From: QHXN01 sp032162705
GTDB lineage: Bacteria; Acidobacteriota; Blastocatellia; Pyrinomonadales; Pyrinomonadaceae
Assembly: GCA_032162705.1 (NCBI GenBank)
Contig: JAVRON010000044.1
Location: 1-28,249 of the forward strand
Direction: 5' to 3'
Length of the DNA stretch: 28,249 nucleotides
The stretch's first letter is position 1; each line of letters opens with the position of its first letter. Shown here piece by piece: positions 1 to 6,797 of the stretch. The notes beneath the pieces were generated by a model. That model was given only the letters and a program-made list of their open reading frames with translations. It searched no databases and was not told the DNA's origin. Made by a program: the position numbers and the translations under genes.

Positions 1-48
1 TGCCCATCAACACCCAGACCTCACCACAGGTCAAAAAGGAGACTTCAA

Positions 49-552
49 ATGAGACAAAGAAAGATGCGGGCGACGACTCTGGCGCTCTTAATGCTCGTAC
101 TGGTGCTGTCCTCTCTCTCTTTCAAATGCGCGGGGGGCTGCGCCGATACTGACCCGCGCTGCAATTACGCCAAGGCCGCAGACGACCTCGCCGGGGGCAT
201 CAGCGCAATGATAGATGCCAAACGAAGTCTCGCCGCGAAAAAACGTATCAGCGCGGACGAGGAACTCAAGCTGACCCAGTTATTGACCGCAGCCAACGAA
301 GCAACCACCGTGTTCAATAACAGACTGAAGACCACCACCACTTTAGATGCCACCAGCAGAACCGACCTGTTGAGCCTTCTGGCAAACGTCACATCGGCGA
401 TAGATGAACTCAACAACAGCGGCGTGTTAAGGCTTGGCAACGCCGACGCCAAGCAGAAACTGACGAGGGTCTTCGGCACAATCAGTAGGGCCGTCAATAT
501 CCTCGTACAGCTCAGGACGCAGGCATTGCCGACGCCAAAGCCGACCCCCTGA
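49..552 (+). CDS. Hypothetical exported protein, 167 aa
   Basis: I do not recognise this family. The protein starts with a basic stretch and a hydrophobic segment (about residues 10-25, rich in Leu/Val/Ala) that looks like a signal peptide or N-terminal anchor. Four cysteines cluster just after it (residues 27-38). The AGGC before the second one is a poor lipobox match, so lipoprotein status is doubtful. The rest is predicted mostly helical and Thr/Ala/Leu-rich, with no catalytic motif I can name, and ends in a Pro/Thr-rich tail. The ATG has a good Shine-Dalgarno (AAGGAGA, about 7 nt upstream). The gene is followed after 67 nt by another small unknown gene on the same strand, so the two may be co-transcribed. 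Codon use and signals support a real gene; function unknown. Confidence 0.75.
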   Translation: MRQRKMRATTLALLMLVLVLSSLSFKCAGGCADTDPRCNYAKAADDLAGGISAMIDAKRSLAAKKRISADEELKLTQLLTAANEATTVFNNRLKTTTTLDATSRTDLLSLLANVTSAIDELNNSGVLRLGNADAKQKLTRVFGTISRAVNILVQLRTQALPTPKPTP

Positions 553-619
553 GCCGACGGCCCGGGCGTGAGGGATTATTACCTGCCTAACATTACTGGA
601 CTCACTCTGGAGGTGAAAT

Positions 620-961
620 ATGGACTGGTTATCAATCATTCAAAGCCTTCTGCCGCTTCTGGCCGAAAACGCCGGAGGCCCGGGGGCGGAAGCGGCGGAG
701 CTAAGCGACATAGCCTTACAACTGATCCAGCGGATCAAATCTCAGAGCGGCATGACCACTCAGCAAATCATCGACCGCGCCGACCTTACACTGGCACAGA
801 ATAAAATTAAACTGGCCGAAGATACAGCGAGGCTGAACGCCGCAAGCAGCGGCGGCAGTGGCAGCAGCGGCGGAAGCGGAAGTAGCAGCGGCGGAAGTGG
901 AAGTAGCAGCGGGAGTGGAAGCGGTGGCGGGAGTGGGAGCGGAGGCGGGCAAAACCCGTAA
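620..961 (+). CDS. Small hypothetical protein with Ser/Gly-rich tail, 113 aa
   Basis: I do not recognise this gene. Residues 1-75 look like an amphipathic, mainly helical domain beginning MDWLSIIQSLLPLLAENA. From about residue 76 the protein becomes a nearly pure Ser/Gly tail, encoded by an AGC/GGC/GGA/AGT microsatellite at about 843-950, ending in QNP. A strong Shine-Dalgarno (GGAGGTG) lies 4-5 nt before the ATG, so the start is well supported. It sits downstream of the exported protein gene on the same strand and converges on the comF-like gene. The tail suggests a flexible linker or surface region and may vary in length between strains. A short phage-type or structural protein is possible, but nothing in the sequence proves it. 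Confidence 0.7.
   Translation: MDWLSIIQSLLPLLAENAGGPGAEAAELSDIALQLIQRIKSQSGMTTQQIIDRADLTLAQNKIKLAEDTARLNAASSGGSGSSGGSGSSSGGSGSSSGSGSGGGSGSGGGQNP
843..950 (+). repeat. Ser/Gly codon microsatellite inside the small hypothetical gene
   Basis: Imperfect tandem triplets (AGC, GGC, GGA, AGT) encode the Ser/Gly-rich C-terminal tail. Such triplet tracts can change length by slippage without shifting the frame. Confidence 0.7.
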
Positions 962-992
962 CGCGCCGCCTGACCGCGCAGGGCGCTCATAT

Positions 993-1038
993 CCGCCGTG
1001 AGATTTTGCGCCCGCCTGCGGGACTCAAATCACGGCGG
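993..1038. terminator. Stem-loop between convergent genes
   Basis: CCGCCGTGA (993-1001) is exactly complementary to TCACGGCGG (1030-1038), with an inner CCCGC/GCGGG pair. It lies between the plus-strand small gene and the minus-strand comF-like gene, where a shared terminator is expected. No U-tract follows on either strand, so an intrinsic terminator is only a suggestion. Confidence 0.4.
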
Positions 1039-1075
1039 GCGATCAGAGAGAGGCGCGCGCAAGGGGCGGCGCGTT

Positions 1076-1822
1076 TCAGGCGCGTGCGACCGTGAGCACG
1101 GACACTTCACGAACCCCCGCCGCCTTGAGCGCACGCGCGCACGCGGAGACGGTCGCGCCCGTGGTGAACACGTCGTCCACGAGCAGGACACTTTCGCCCT
1201 CGACGAGCCTCGGTCGTACCACGGCGAAAGCATCCGACACGCTCTCGCGGCGTGCGCGTGCATCCATCCCGGCGCGGTGTCGCTCGCTGTGCGAGACGCG
1301 GACGAGGCTCCACTCGTCGAGCCGCAGACCGGAACGATTAGCCAGAGCACGACCGAGCAGGTTCGCCTGATTGAAGCCGCGTTCGCGCTCGCGCTCGCGG
1401 TGAAGCGGCACCGGAACGACGAGCGTCGTCGTGTCGAGCGGCGTTCGTCCGCGAGCCTCGCAAAGCATTCGCGCGACCCGCTCCGACACAAACGGCTCGC
1501 GCTTCAGTCCCAGAACGAAGGCACGCAACGCGCCCTCGTAAGCGCCGCAGGCGCGTGCCGCGTCAAAAGCCTCTGCGTCACAGCGCCGACACCGCACCAA
1601 TACCCTCACTCCCTCGGGCAGAGTCCCGACCCCGAGCGCCCCGCACTTCCAGCACAGCGTGTCATCATTCCCAAAGACGCGCGTCGCCGCCCAGCAGTCC
1701 GCGCACGCGGGCGCGTCCCCGCGCGTCTCGACGCTCCGCACGCCGCACACCGCGCAGGGCCGCGGGTAGAGAAGCGACAGCGTCGCGTCACAGAGTTTGT
1801 CGAAGGCGTTCGTGAGACTCAC
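1076..1822 (-). CDS. ComF family double zinc-ribbon phosphoribosyltransferase-like protein
   Basis: 248 aa, usual length for the ComF/GntX family. The N-terminal part has paired cysteines typical of the family's zinc finger: C23/C26, C40/C43 (CADCW) and C57/C60 (CWKCG), with a further C78/C81. The C-terminal half is a type I phosphoribosyltransferase fold: GFNQANLLGRALA at 149-161 and the PRPP-binding loop VLLVDDVFTTGAT at 212-224 with the acidic pair D216/D217. ComF proteins take part in DNA uptake or DNA metabolism in several bacteria; the substrate of this one cannot be read from sequence. The start is GTG at 1822 with a poor Shine-Dalgarno, so the start is the weakest part of the call. 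It is the last minus-strand gene of the window and is separated from the dksA-like gene by a terminator candidate. Confidence 0.9.
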   Translation of the reverse strand: MSLTNAFDKLCDATLSLLYPRPCAVCGVRSVETRGDAPACADCWAATRVFGNDDTLCWKCGALGVGTLPEGVRVLVRCRRCDAEAFDAARACGAYEGALRAFVLGLKREPFVSERVARMLCEARGRTPLDTTTLVVPVPLHRERERERGFNQANLLGRALANRSGLRLDEWSLVRVSHSERHRAGMDARARRESVSDAFAVVRPRLVEGESVLLVDDVFTTGATVSACARALKAAGVREVSVLTVARA

Positions 1823-1894
1823 TTGTAAAGACTCGTGTGGCCGGGGTGTTTAAAGCGTGTGCGAGCGGACGGGGCAGAATCTATCACAAAAGCG

Positions 1895-1932
1895 AAGTCC
1901 CCGCCGTCGGAAATATCCGATGGCGGGGACTT
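1895..1932 (-). terminator. Intrinsic terminator after the dksA-like gene
   Basis: A 16-bp stem (arms 1895-1910 and 1917-1932, one G:T wobble) closes a 6-nt loop. Read on the minus strand it is followed by CGCTTTTG. It lies 29 nt beyond the stop of the dksA-like gene, so it fits transcription ending there and a separate promoter for the comF-like gene. The U-tract is short. Confidence 0.6.
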
Positions 1933-1961
1933 AGAGAATCCGGTGAGCCTATCCGAAGGCG

Positions 1962-2330
1962 CTAATCCTCGTCCTCGTTGAGCAGGCCACGCTCCTGCAA
2001 GTCCTGGCACTTGAGGCAGTAGCGCGTCCATGGCACGGCGTCGAGCCGCTTCTCCGAGACTGGCTCGCCGCAGTTGACGCACTCGCCGTAGCCGCCCGCC
2101 TCGACCCGTACCAGCGCCTCGTCGATCAACAGCAAAAGCTTCCGGTCGTTGGCCGACATCGAGATTAAAAGCTCTTTGGTATATGCGTTGGCGGCCATGT
2201 CTGCCGGGTCTTGCGTGGCTTCGAGGTCACGCTCGCGGCTCGTCATCTCGGCCTCGGTCACCTGGCTGAAAAGCGACTCGCGCCGCGAGAGCAGCCGGTC
2301 GCGATATGTCTTAGTCTTCCGCTTATCCAT
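1962..2330 (-). CDS. DksA/TraR family zinc-finger transcription factor
   Basis: 122 aa. The N-terminal part is a charged helical region that should form the coiled coil reaching into the RNA polymerase secondary channel. The tip motif D-P-A-D-M-A at residues 41-46 matches the DxxDxA tip of E. coli DksA, including the Asp and Ala needed for activity there. The C-terminal zinc finger is C84-x2-C87 and C105-x2-C108. The family tunes transcription initiation, classically with ppGpp at rRNA and ribosomal promoters, which would fit a neighbourhood of translation genes. The ATG has AAGGAG about 10 nt upstream. A heptamer hairpin separates it from rlmH upstream and a terminator candidate follows it. 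It could be called dksA, but I leave the symbol open because the family has many paralogs. Confidence 0.9.
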   Translation of the reverse strand: MDKRKTKTYRDRLLSRRESLFSQVTEAEMTSRERDLEATQDPADMAANAYTKELLISMSANDRKLLLLIDEALVRVEAGGYGECVNCGEPVSEKRLDAVPWTRYCLKCQDLQERGLLNEDED

Positions 2331-2370
2331 TCCGTTATGCGCTCCTTCTGCAAACCCTGCTTGCCAATGG

Positions 2371-2487
2371 AATTTTAGATTTTAGATTTTAGATTTGCGA
2401 TTTAAGAGCCGTCAACGGTTAGCTTTTCGTCTTTAGCTGAAAGCTGACAGCGACAAATCGCAAATCTAAAATCTAAAATCTAAAATT
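2371..2487. repeat. Heptamer-arm hairpin 1 (family D), rlmH/dksA-like gap
   Basis: Perfect 33-bp arms at 2371-2403 and 2455-2487, built from repeats of AGATTTT. Inside the 51-nt loop are AGCTGAA/AGCTGAC units (2436-2449) facing a partial complement (2411-2424), a second nested and weaker heptamer palindrome (family H). It fills most of the gap between the rlmH stop and the dksA-like start. Confidence 0.92.
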
Positions 2488-2493
2488 CACTAA

Positions 2494-2958
2494 TCACTTC
2501 TGATACGGCAGCCCCCGCGTGATCGTGTATGCGCGGTAGAGCTGTTCGGCCAAGACGACGCGCGCCATCTCGTGCGTCAATGTCAGGCGAGAGAGAGACC
2601 AGCGTACGTCCGCGCGCTTCCTCACCTCGCCGGAGACGCCCAAGTGGCCGCCCACGACGAACGCCACCTCCTTGACCGAGCGCCCCTGCCACTCTTCAAT
2701 CTGCGCGGCCAGCTCTTCGGAACTCCAACGGGTCGGCCCACCCACATCCAGCAAAACCGCCAGTGCATCAGATGCCAGAGTACCCACTATGCGTTTGCCC
2801 TCTTCTTCGAGGCACGCACGCTCGTCCGCCGCCGCCGACTCGCGCAACTCCATCACCTCGCAGCGCGCAAAACGCGTGAGCCTTTTCAGGTACTCATCCG
2901 CGAGCGCCCGCAAATGCTCGTTCCGAGTCTTCCCTATCCAGATAAGCCGCAGACGCAT
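2494..2958 (-). CDS. rlmH: 23S rRNA (pseudouridine1915-N3)-methyltransferase RlmH
   Basis: 154 aa, the normal length for this small SPOUT-class methyltransferase, which methylates pseudouridine 1915 in helix 69 of 23S rRNA on assembled 70S ribosomes using SAM. The glycine-rich SAM loop is VVGGHLG (101-107; the more common form is IGGxxG). The family C-terminal block runs from LSRLTLTHEMARVVLAEQLY to the terminal PYQK, the active-site tail that is contributed across the dimer. The ATG start gives the typical N-terminus MRLRLIWIGKT. Genomes often place rlmH after nadD-rsfS, as here, though the sigma-54 activator in between is not standard. Heptamer hairpins flank it on both sides. Confidence 0.96.
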   Translation of the reverse strand: MRLRLIWIGKTRNEHLRALADEYLKRLTRFARCEVMELRESAAADERACLEEEGKRIVGTLASDALAVLLDVGGPTRWSSEELAAQIEEWQGRSVKEVAFVVGGHLGVSGEVRKRADVRWSLSRLTLTHEMARVVLAEQLYRAYTITRGLPYQK

Positions 2959-2964
2959 AAGAGC

Positions 2965-3085
2965 AGAGGCTAGGGACTATAGGCTAGAGTCTAGTTAAAA
3001 GAAGCGCGCTTTGGCTCTTGTCGGCAATACGGTTCATGGCGGAAAGTTCAAAAACCAGCCTCTAGCCTCTAGTCCCCAGCCTCTT
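2965..3085. repeat. Heptamer-arm hairpin 2 (family B), sigma-54 activator/rlmH gap
   Basis: Arms 2965-2996 and 3054-3085 match in 28 of 32 positions and use AGAGGCT/AGGGACT units, with an unusually long loop of 57 nt. The right arm enters the coding region of the activator and supplies its last residues (Ala-Gly-Asp) and TAG stop. Confidence 0.9.
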
Positions 3086-4004
3086 CCTTTTGCCTCGCCA
3101 GCCTCTCGTAGAGATTCTTCCGGCTGATGCCGAGGACGCGGGCCGCTTCGGTCTTGTTGCCGCGCGAGTCTCCGAGCACCTCGCGGACGTATTCGTCTTC
3201 AAGTTCGGCGAGCGTCGGGCGTCGCACACGGCGTGTGCGAAGGCGAGCCGCCGTCAGTACGGCCTCCGGAAAATCCTTCGCGCCGACCGCCTGTCCTTCG
3301 GCGATGATGACGGCGCGCTCGACGATGTTCGCCAGCTCCCTCACGTTGCCGGGGAAGTCGTAAGACGAGAGCGCGGCCAGTGCCCCGGCGTCAAAGCGGC
3401 GCGACGGTCGCCCATGCTTTGCGGCGTAGGCCAAGAGAAATTTCTCGGCGAGCGGCACCACGTCCTCGCGACGCTCGCGGAGTGGCGGGACGCGTATGGG
3501 AACGACGTTGAGACGGTAGAAAAGGTCTTCGCGGAACGCGCGCCGCCTGACCGCATCGTCCAGATCGACGTTCGTGAGCGCCAGCAGCCGCGCGTTCACA
3601 TGCACCGTCCGACGCCCTCCCAAACGCTCGAACTCGCGCCGCTCAATTACCCGCAGCAGCTTGGCCTGCGCGTCGCGTGAGAGATGCGCCACCTCGTCTA
3701 AGACGAGCGTGCCTTTGTCCGCGGCTTCGAGCCGGCCCGGCTTGGCTGCGGTCGCACCCGTGAACGCGCCGCGCTCATAGCCGAACAGCTCTGCCTCCAA
3801 AAGCTCCGCGGGCAGAGCCGCGCAGTCGATCTTCACAAAGGGCCCCAGAGCGCGCTGGCTCATCGCGTGGACGAAGAGCGCCAGAGCGTCTTTGCCCGCG
3901 CCCGATTCGCCGGTGACGAGCACGTTGGCATCCGTCGAGGCCACGCGTCCCGCGAGCCTCAGCGCCTCGCGCATCGCCTCGGAACGCGCGACGATATCGA
4001 TCAT
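3069..4004 (-). CDS. Sigma-54-dependent activator, AAA+ and Fis-type HTH only (PspF-like layout)
   Basis: 311 aa. The protein begins directly with the AAA+ domain: Walker A GESGAGKD (32-39), the sigma-54 contact loop GAFTGA (79-84), Walker B LVLDEV (100-105), sensor I ALTN (142-145), the arginine-rich FREDLFYRL (158-166) and the PGNVREL block (218-224). A Fis-like helix-turn-helix follows at about 282-304 (GNKTEAARVLGISRKNLYERL region). All key residues are present, so it should open sigma-54 promoters. There is no receiver, GAF or PAS domain in front, so regulation must come from expression or a partner protein. Its ATG overlaps the rsfS stop by ATGA, implying translational coupling. The last codons lie inside a heptamer hairpin arm. 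The target genes cannot be deduced. Confidence 0.93.
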   Translation of the reverse strand: MIDIVARSEAMREALRLAGRVASTDANVLVTGESGAGKDALALFVHAMSQRALGPFVKIDCAALPAELLEAELFGYERGAFTGATAAKPGRLEAADKGTLVLDEVAHLSRDAQAKLLRVIERREFERLGGRRTVHVNARLLALTNVDLDDAVRRRAFREDLFYRLNVVPIRVPPLRERREDVVPLAEKFLLAYAAKHGRPSRRFDAGALAALSSYDFPGNVRELANIVERAVIIAEGQAVGAKDFPEAVLTAARLRTRRVRRPTLAELEDEYVREVLGDSRGNKTEAARVLGISRKNLYERLARQKEEAGD

Positions 4005-4525
4005 CTCTCGTCTCTCAAAGAGCCTCCGCCCTGGCTGCCTGAAAGCTCCGGCGGCAGGTTAATGCGCGCCGCGTCGCGCCACAGGCGTTCGAGGTCGTAG
4101 AAGCGCCGCGACTTCTCCTCGAAGACGTGGAAGATGAAGTCGCCATAGTCGAGCAAGACCCACTCCGCCGAGTTGTAGCCCTCGACACGCGCGGGCTTCA
4201 CGCGCAGATTCTTCCTGAGCTGCTCCTGGACTGCGTCGGCGATGGCCTGCACCTGCCGCACGTTCGTGCCGCTCGCGATGGCGAAGAAGTCTGTGAAGCT
4301 TGCGATCTCGCGAAGGTCTAAGACGACAAGGTCGTGCGCCTTCTTCTCGCTTGCCGCGACGAGCGAGAGCCGCACGCGCTCGTCGAGTGCTTCCACACCC
4401 GCCGCGCCGTTTACCGACGCTTCCGTTGCGGCGGTCGTCTGCGCTTCGACGCTTGCCTCGCCCTGCGGCTCGCGCCCCTTCTCAGTGCGTTCCCTTGATT
4501 CCGGCATCGGAGAATTCTGTTCCAT
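4001..4525 (-). CDS. rsfS: Ribosomal silencing factor RsfS (Iojap family)
   Basis: 174 aa from the chosen start. The conserved core runs from about residue 45 to 155: ALDERVRLSLVAASEKKAHD, then LDLREIASFTDFFAIASGTN and the characteristic SAEWVLLDYGDFIFHVF and FYDLERLW blocks. RsfS binds L14 (rplN, also in this window) and blocks joining of the subunits when nutrients are scarce. I place the start at the ATG giving MEQNSPMPES, which has GGGAG just upstream. It overlaps the nadD end by 44 nt. A longer frame reaches 4582 without a better signal. The first 44 residues are a variable Ala/Thr/Glu-rich extension. Order obg-nadD-rsfS is widespread. Confidence 0.94.
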   Translation of the reverse strand: MEQNSPMPESRERTEKGREPQGEASVEAQTTAATEASVNGAAGVEALDERVRLSLVAASEKKAHDLVVLDLREIASFTDFFAIASGTNVRQVQAIADAVQEQLRKNLRVKPARVEGYNSAEWVLLDYGDFIFHVFEEKSRRFYDLERLWRDAARINLPPELSGSQGGGSLRDER

Positions 4526-5198
4526 CTGTCTCCCGGTAAAGTCCGTACTTCCTAATGTACTCGGCAACCGAAGGCGCGACATGCGCGCCCAGCTCGCCGA
4601 AAGCCCCTCGTCCTACGACTGCGCGTACGTCCGTGGCTGCCGCGTCGATGTTCGCCGCGTCGGTCAGGTAGATACGCGTCCCCTCTCCACGGTTTAACTC
4701 CTTCTCAACCTGTTCGCGCGTCGCCCCGCGCACATCCACGATCCGTTCGCGTATGGCGTGCGTGACGTGCGCGGTCGAGAGTTCGTAGCCGGGCCGCGTC
4801 ACGACGAGTTGATCCGTCAACGTCAGCACACGCTCCCACTCGCGCCAAGTCGTAATCTCCTCCCAGGAGTCCGCGCCCATGATGAAGAAGAGTCGCGCAC
4901 TGTCGCCCGTAGTCTCGCCGAAGCTCGCAAGCGTGTTGACCGTGTACGGCCTCTCGGGCGCGGCCATCTCGACGGTCGAGACGCGGAAACGCTGCTCGCC
5001 CTGCGTGGCGAGCGCAAGCATCGCGTAGCGGTCAAGCGCGGGACTCACCCTCCGCTCGCGCTTGTGCGGCGCGATGAAGGCCGGGATGAAAAGAACTTCG
5101 TCGAGCGTGAACAGCAGCAGCAGGCTCCGTGCCACCGTCGTGTGGCCGACGTGTACGGGGTCGAACGTCCCACCGTAAAGGGCGATGCGCCTGCTCAT
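4482..5198 (-). CDS. nadD: Nicotinate-nucleotide adenylyltransferase NadD
   Basis: 238 aa. It transfers AMP from ATP to nicotinate mononucleotide, giving deamido-NAD in NAD synthesis. The nucleotidyltransferase signature GGTFDPVHVGH is at residues 9-19, IPAFIAPHK follows near 38-46, and ADSWEEITTWREW and the C-terminal ATDVR block (the ISSTxxR equivalent, here more divergent) are present. EYIRKYGLY is the usual C-terminal motif. The ATG overlaps the obg stop as ATGA, and its 3' end overlaps rsfS, so obg, nadD and rsfS form a tightly coupled unit. About 15 residues after the usual end (ETDGTEFSDAGIKGTH) are an extension created by the overlap with rsfS. Confidence 0.96.
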   Translation of the reverse strand: MSRRIALYGGTFDPVHVGHTTVARSLLLLFTLDEVLFIPAFIAPHKRERRVSPALDRYAMLALATQGEQRFRVSTVEMAAPERPYTVNTLASFGETTGDSARLFFIMGADSWEEITTWREWERVLTLTDQLVVTRPGYELSTAHVTHAIRERIVDVRGATREQVEKELNRGEGTRIYLTDAANIDAAATDVRAVVGRGAFGELGAHVAPSVAEYIRKYGLYRETDGTEFSDAGIKGTH

Positions 5199-6247
5199 TT
5201 CTCAAAGTCGCCGATGAGCGTCTCGCGCGTCTGAATGACGGGCGACACGCCTATCTCTTCGAGCCTGCGCGCCAAGGTCTGCACCAGCTCGCGCACGCCG
5301 CGATTTGTCACCGAAGAAATCTCGAAGAACTCAAGACCGTCTGCCTCCGCGCGTTCGCGTAGACGTTCAAGCCGCTCAGGCTCATCGAGCGCGTCGAGCT
5401 TGGTCGCGACGACGACTTGCGGGCGCTCTGCGAGCTGCGGGTCATAGGCCGCCAGCTCGCGTTTGATAATCTCGTAATCGCTCAGGGGATCGCGCCCCGA
5501 ACCGGACGACACGTCAACGAGGTGTAGCAGCAGCCGCGTGCGCTCGATGTGACGCAGGAAGCGGTCGCCCAAACCTGCGCCGTCGTGCGCGCCTTCGATG
5601 AGGCCGGGGATGTCTGCGACGACGAACGTACGATAGTCGCCGAGATCGACCACGCCGAGGTGCGGCTCCAAAGTCGTGAAAGGATAGTCGGCCACCTTCG
5701 GCTTCGCGGCGGAGATGGTCGAGATGAAAGTTGACTTCCCCGCGTTCGGGAAGCCGACGAGTCCAACGTCCGCCAGCAGCTTCAACTCCAACTGAAACTC
5801 GTACTCCTCGCCCGCACTGCCCTCCTGATGGTAACGCGGCGCGCGGTTGGTCGAACTGGCGAAGTGCGCGTTACCGAAACCGCCGCGCCCACCCTTCGCC
5901 GCCAGCCAACGCTGACCATCTTCCGCGATGTCAACGAGGAACTCGCTCGTCTCGGCGTCCAACACCTGCGTGCCGACGGGCACGCGTACCATAATGCCCT
6001 CGCCTTCTTTACCCGAGCGGTTCGAGCCTTCGCCGTGTCGCCCTCGATCCGCCGTGTGCTCCGGGTTGTAACGCAGGTGCAGCAGCGTGTTCAAAGACGA
6101 ATCGCCGACCAACCACACGTCGCCGCCGCGCCCGCCGTCGCCGCCCGAAGGGCCGCCGCGCGGCACGAACTTTTCGCGACGGAACGCCGTCACGCCGTTC
6201 CCGCCATGCCCGCCCCGAACTCGTATCTTTACCCGATCAATGAACAA
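5195..6247 (-). CDS. obg: GTPase Obg/CgtA
   Basis: 350 aa. The glycine-rich Obg fold is at 1-158 (RGGHGGNG, FVPRGGPSGGDGG, KGGRGGFGN). The G domain follows: G1 GFPNAGKS (165-172), switch TT (191-192), G3 DIPG (212-215). The G4 motif reads TKLD (282-285) where Obg usually has NKxD; TKxD occurs in other GTPases such as dynamins, so guanine specificity is probably kept. G5 SSV lies near 320. Obg assists 50S assembly and stress control. The start is TTG at 6247, giving the normal N-terminus (M)FIDRVKI. No Shine-Dalgarno is visible because a heptamer repeat arm touches the start codon. Order rplU-rpmA-obg is classical. It lacks the variable C-terminal OCT domain. Confidence 0.96.
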   Translation of the reverse strand: MFIDRVKIRVRGGHGGNGVTAFRREKFVPRGGPSGGDGGRGGDVWLVGDSSLNTLLHLRYNPEHTADRGRHGEGSNRSGKEGEGIMVRVPVGTQVLDAETSEFLVDIAEDGQRWLAAKGGRGGFGNAHFASSTNRAPRYHQEGSAGEEYEFQLELKLLADVGLVGFPNAGKSTFISTISAAKPKVADYPFTTLEPHLGVVDLGDYRTFVVADIPGLIEGAHDGAGLGDRFLRHIERTRLLLHLVDVSSGSGRDPLSDYEIIKRELAAYDPQLAERPQVVVATKLDALDEPERLERLRERAEADGLEFFEISSVTNRGVRELVQTLARRLEEIGVSPVIQTRETLIGDFEK

Positions 6248-6395
6248 TTTTTGATTTTAGATTTTCGACTTGCGATTTTGTAATTCTCGATAATTAGCCT
6301 ATCCGTTTTCAGCTAAAGCAAATCAACCGAAGCGCCGGAGGCCGAAAGGCTGACTGCCTTAAATCGAAAATCAAAAATCGCAAATCCAAAATGCA
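6246..6395. repeat. Heptamer-arm hairpin 3 (family D), rpmA/obg gap
   Basis: Imperfect arms at about 6246-6280 and 6361-6395 made of TGATTTT, AGATTTT and CGATTTT variants. The 80-nt interior contains TCAGCT/AGGCTGAC remnants like the nested part of hairpin 1. The left arm directly touches the TTG start of obg and leaves no room for a ribosome binding site. Confidence 0.8.
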
Positions 6396-6398
6396 AGT

Positions 6399-6437
6399 GA
6401 CGCCCGTCGCTTGAGTCTTGCACTCGGCGCGGGCGTC
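6399..6437 (-). terminator. GC-rich stem-loop after rpmA (possible attenuator)
   Basis: GACGCCCG (6399-6406) pairs with CGGGCGTC (6430-6437), with inner CGC/GCG and GAGT/ACTC pairs. It is not heptameric, and sits between the rpmA stop and the family D hairpin. On the minus strand only a weak T stretch follows (CATTTTGG), so partial termination or processing is a guess. Confidence 0.4.
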
Positions 6438-6471
6438 GCATCTGAAGCAACTCGGTGGTACTTCGGACTGC

Positions 6472-6783
6472 CTAGACGGCTGCTGCTGCCGGTGGCTCCT
6501 GCTCGGGCGCGGGCGTCGTGGCCGCCACCTGCGCCGGGTAGACGCTGATGAACTTGCCCTGGCGGCCCTTGTCCTCGAACTTCACGAGGCCGTCGATGAG
6601 CGCAAACAGCGTATCGTCCTTACCGCGACCGACGTTCTTGCCCGGCTTCCACTTCGTCCCGCGCTGGCGCGCGAGGATGTTACCGCCCAAGACCTGCTCG
6701 CCGCCGAACTTCTTCAGACCCAAACGCTGCGAGTTCGAGTCGCGACCGTTGCGGGATGAGCCTACGCCCTTCTTATGTGCCAT
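6472..6783 (-). CDS. rpmA: 50S ribosomal protein L27
   Basis: 103 aa. The L27 signature is complete: MAHKKGVGSSRNGRDSNSQR at the N-terminus, which reaches the peptidyl transferase centre, then GLKKFGGEQVLGGNILARQR and GTKWKPGKNVG. There is no Firmicutes-type cleavable N-terminal extension. After the normal end near residue 85 comes an extra Ala/Pro/Glu-rich tail (about 18 residues) that looks disordered. It follows rplU after a family C heptamer hairpin, and precedes obg, the usual order. Confidence 0.98.
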   Translation of the reverse strand: MAHKKGVGSSRNGRDSNSQRLGLKKFGGEQVLGGNILARQRGTKWKPGKNVGRGKDDTLFALIDGLVKFEDKGRQGKFISVYPAQVAATTPAPEQEPPAAAAV

Positions 6784-6797
6784 TGTCTTAAACCCCC

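Noticed and set aside
2..52. Possible end of an upstream plus-strand gene whose TGA overlaps the ATG of the first hypothetical gene (ATGA)
   Set aside because: Only 16 codons are visible and another frame is also open here to about 173, so the true upstream gene cannot be identified from this window.
998..1828. Long plus-strand open frame (276 codons) opposite comF
   Set aside because: It is a GC-rich antisense shadow of the well-supported comF-like gene, with Arg/His-rich composition and no recognisable motif.
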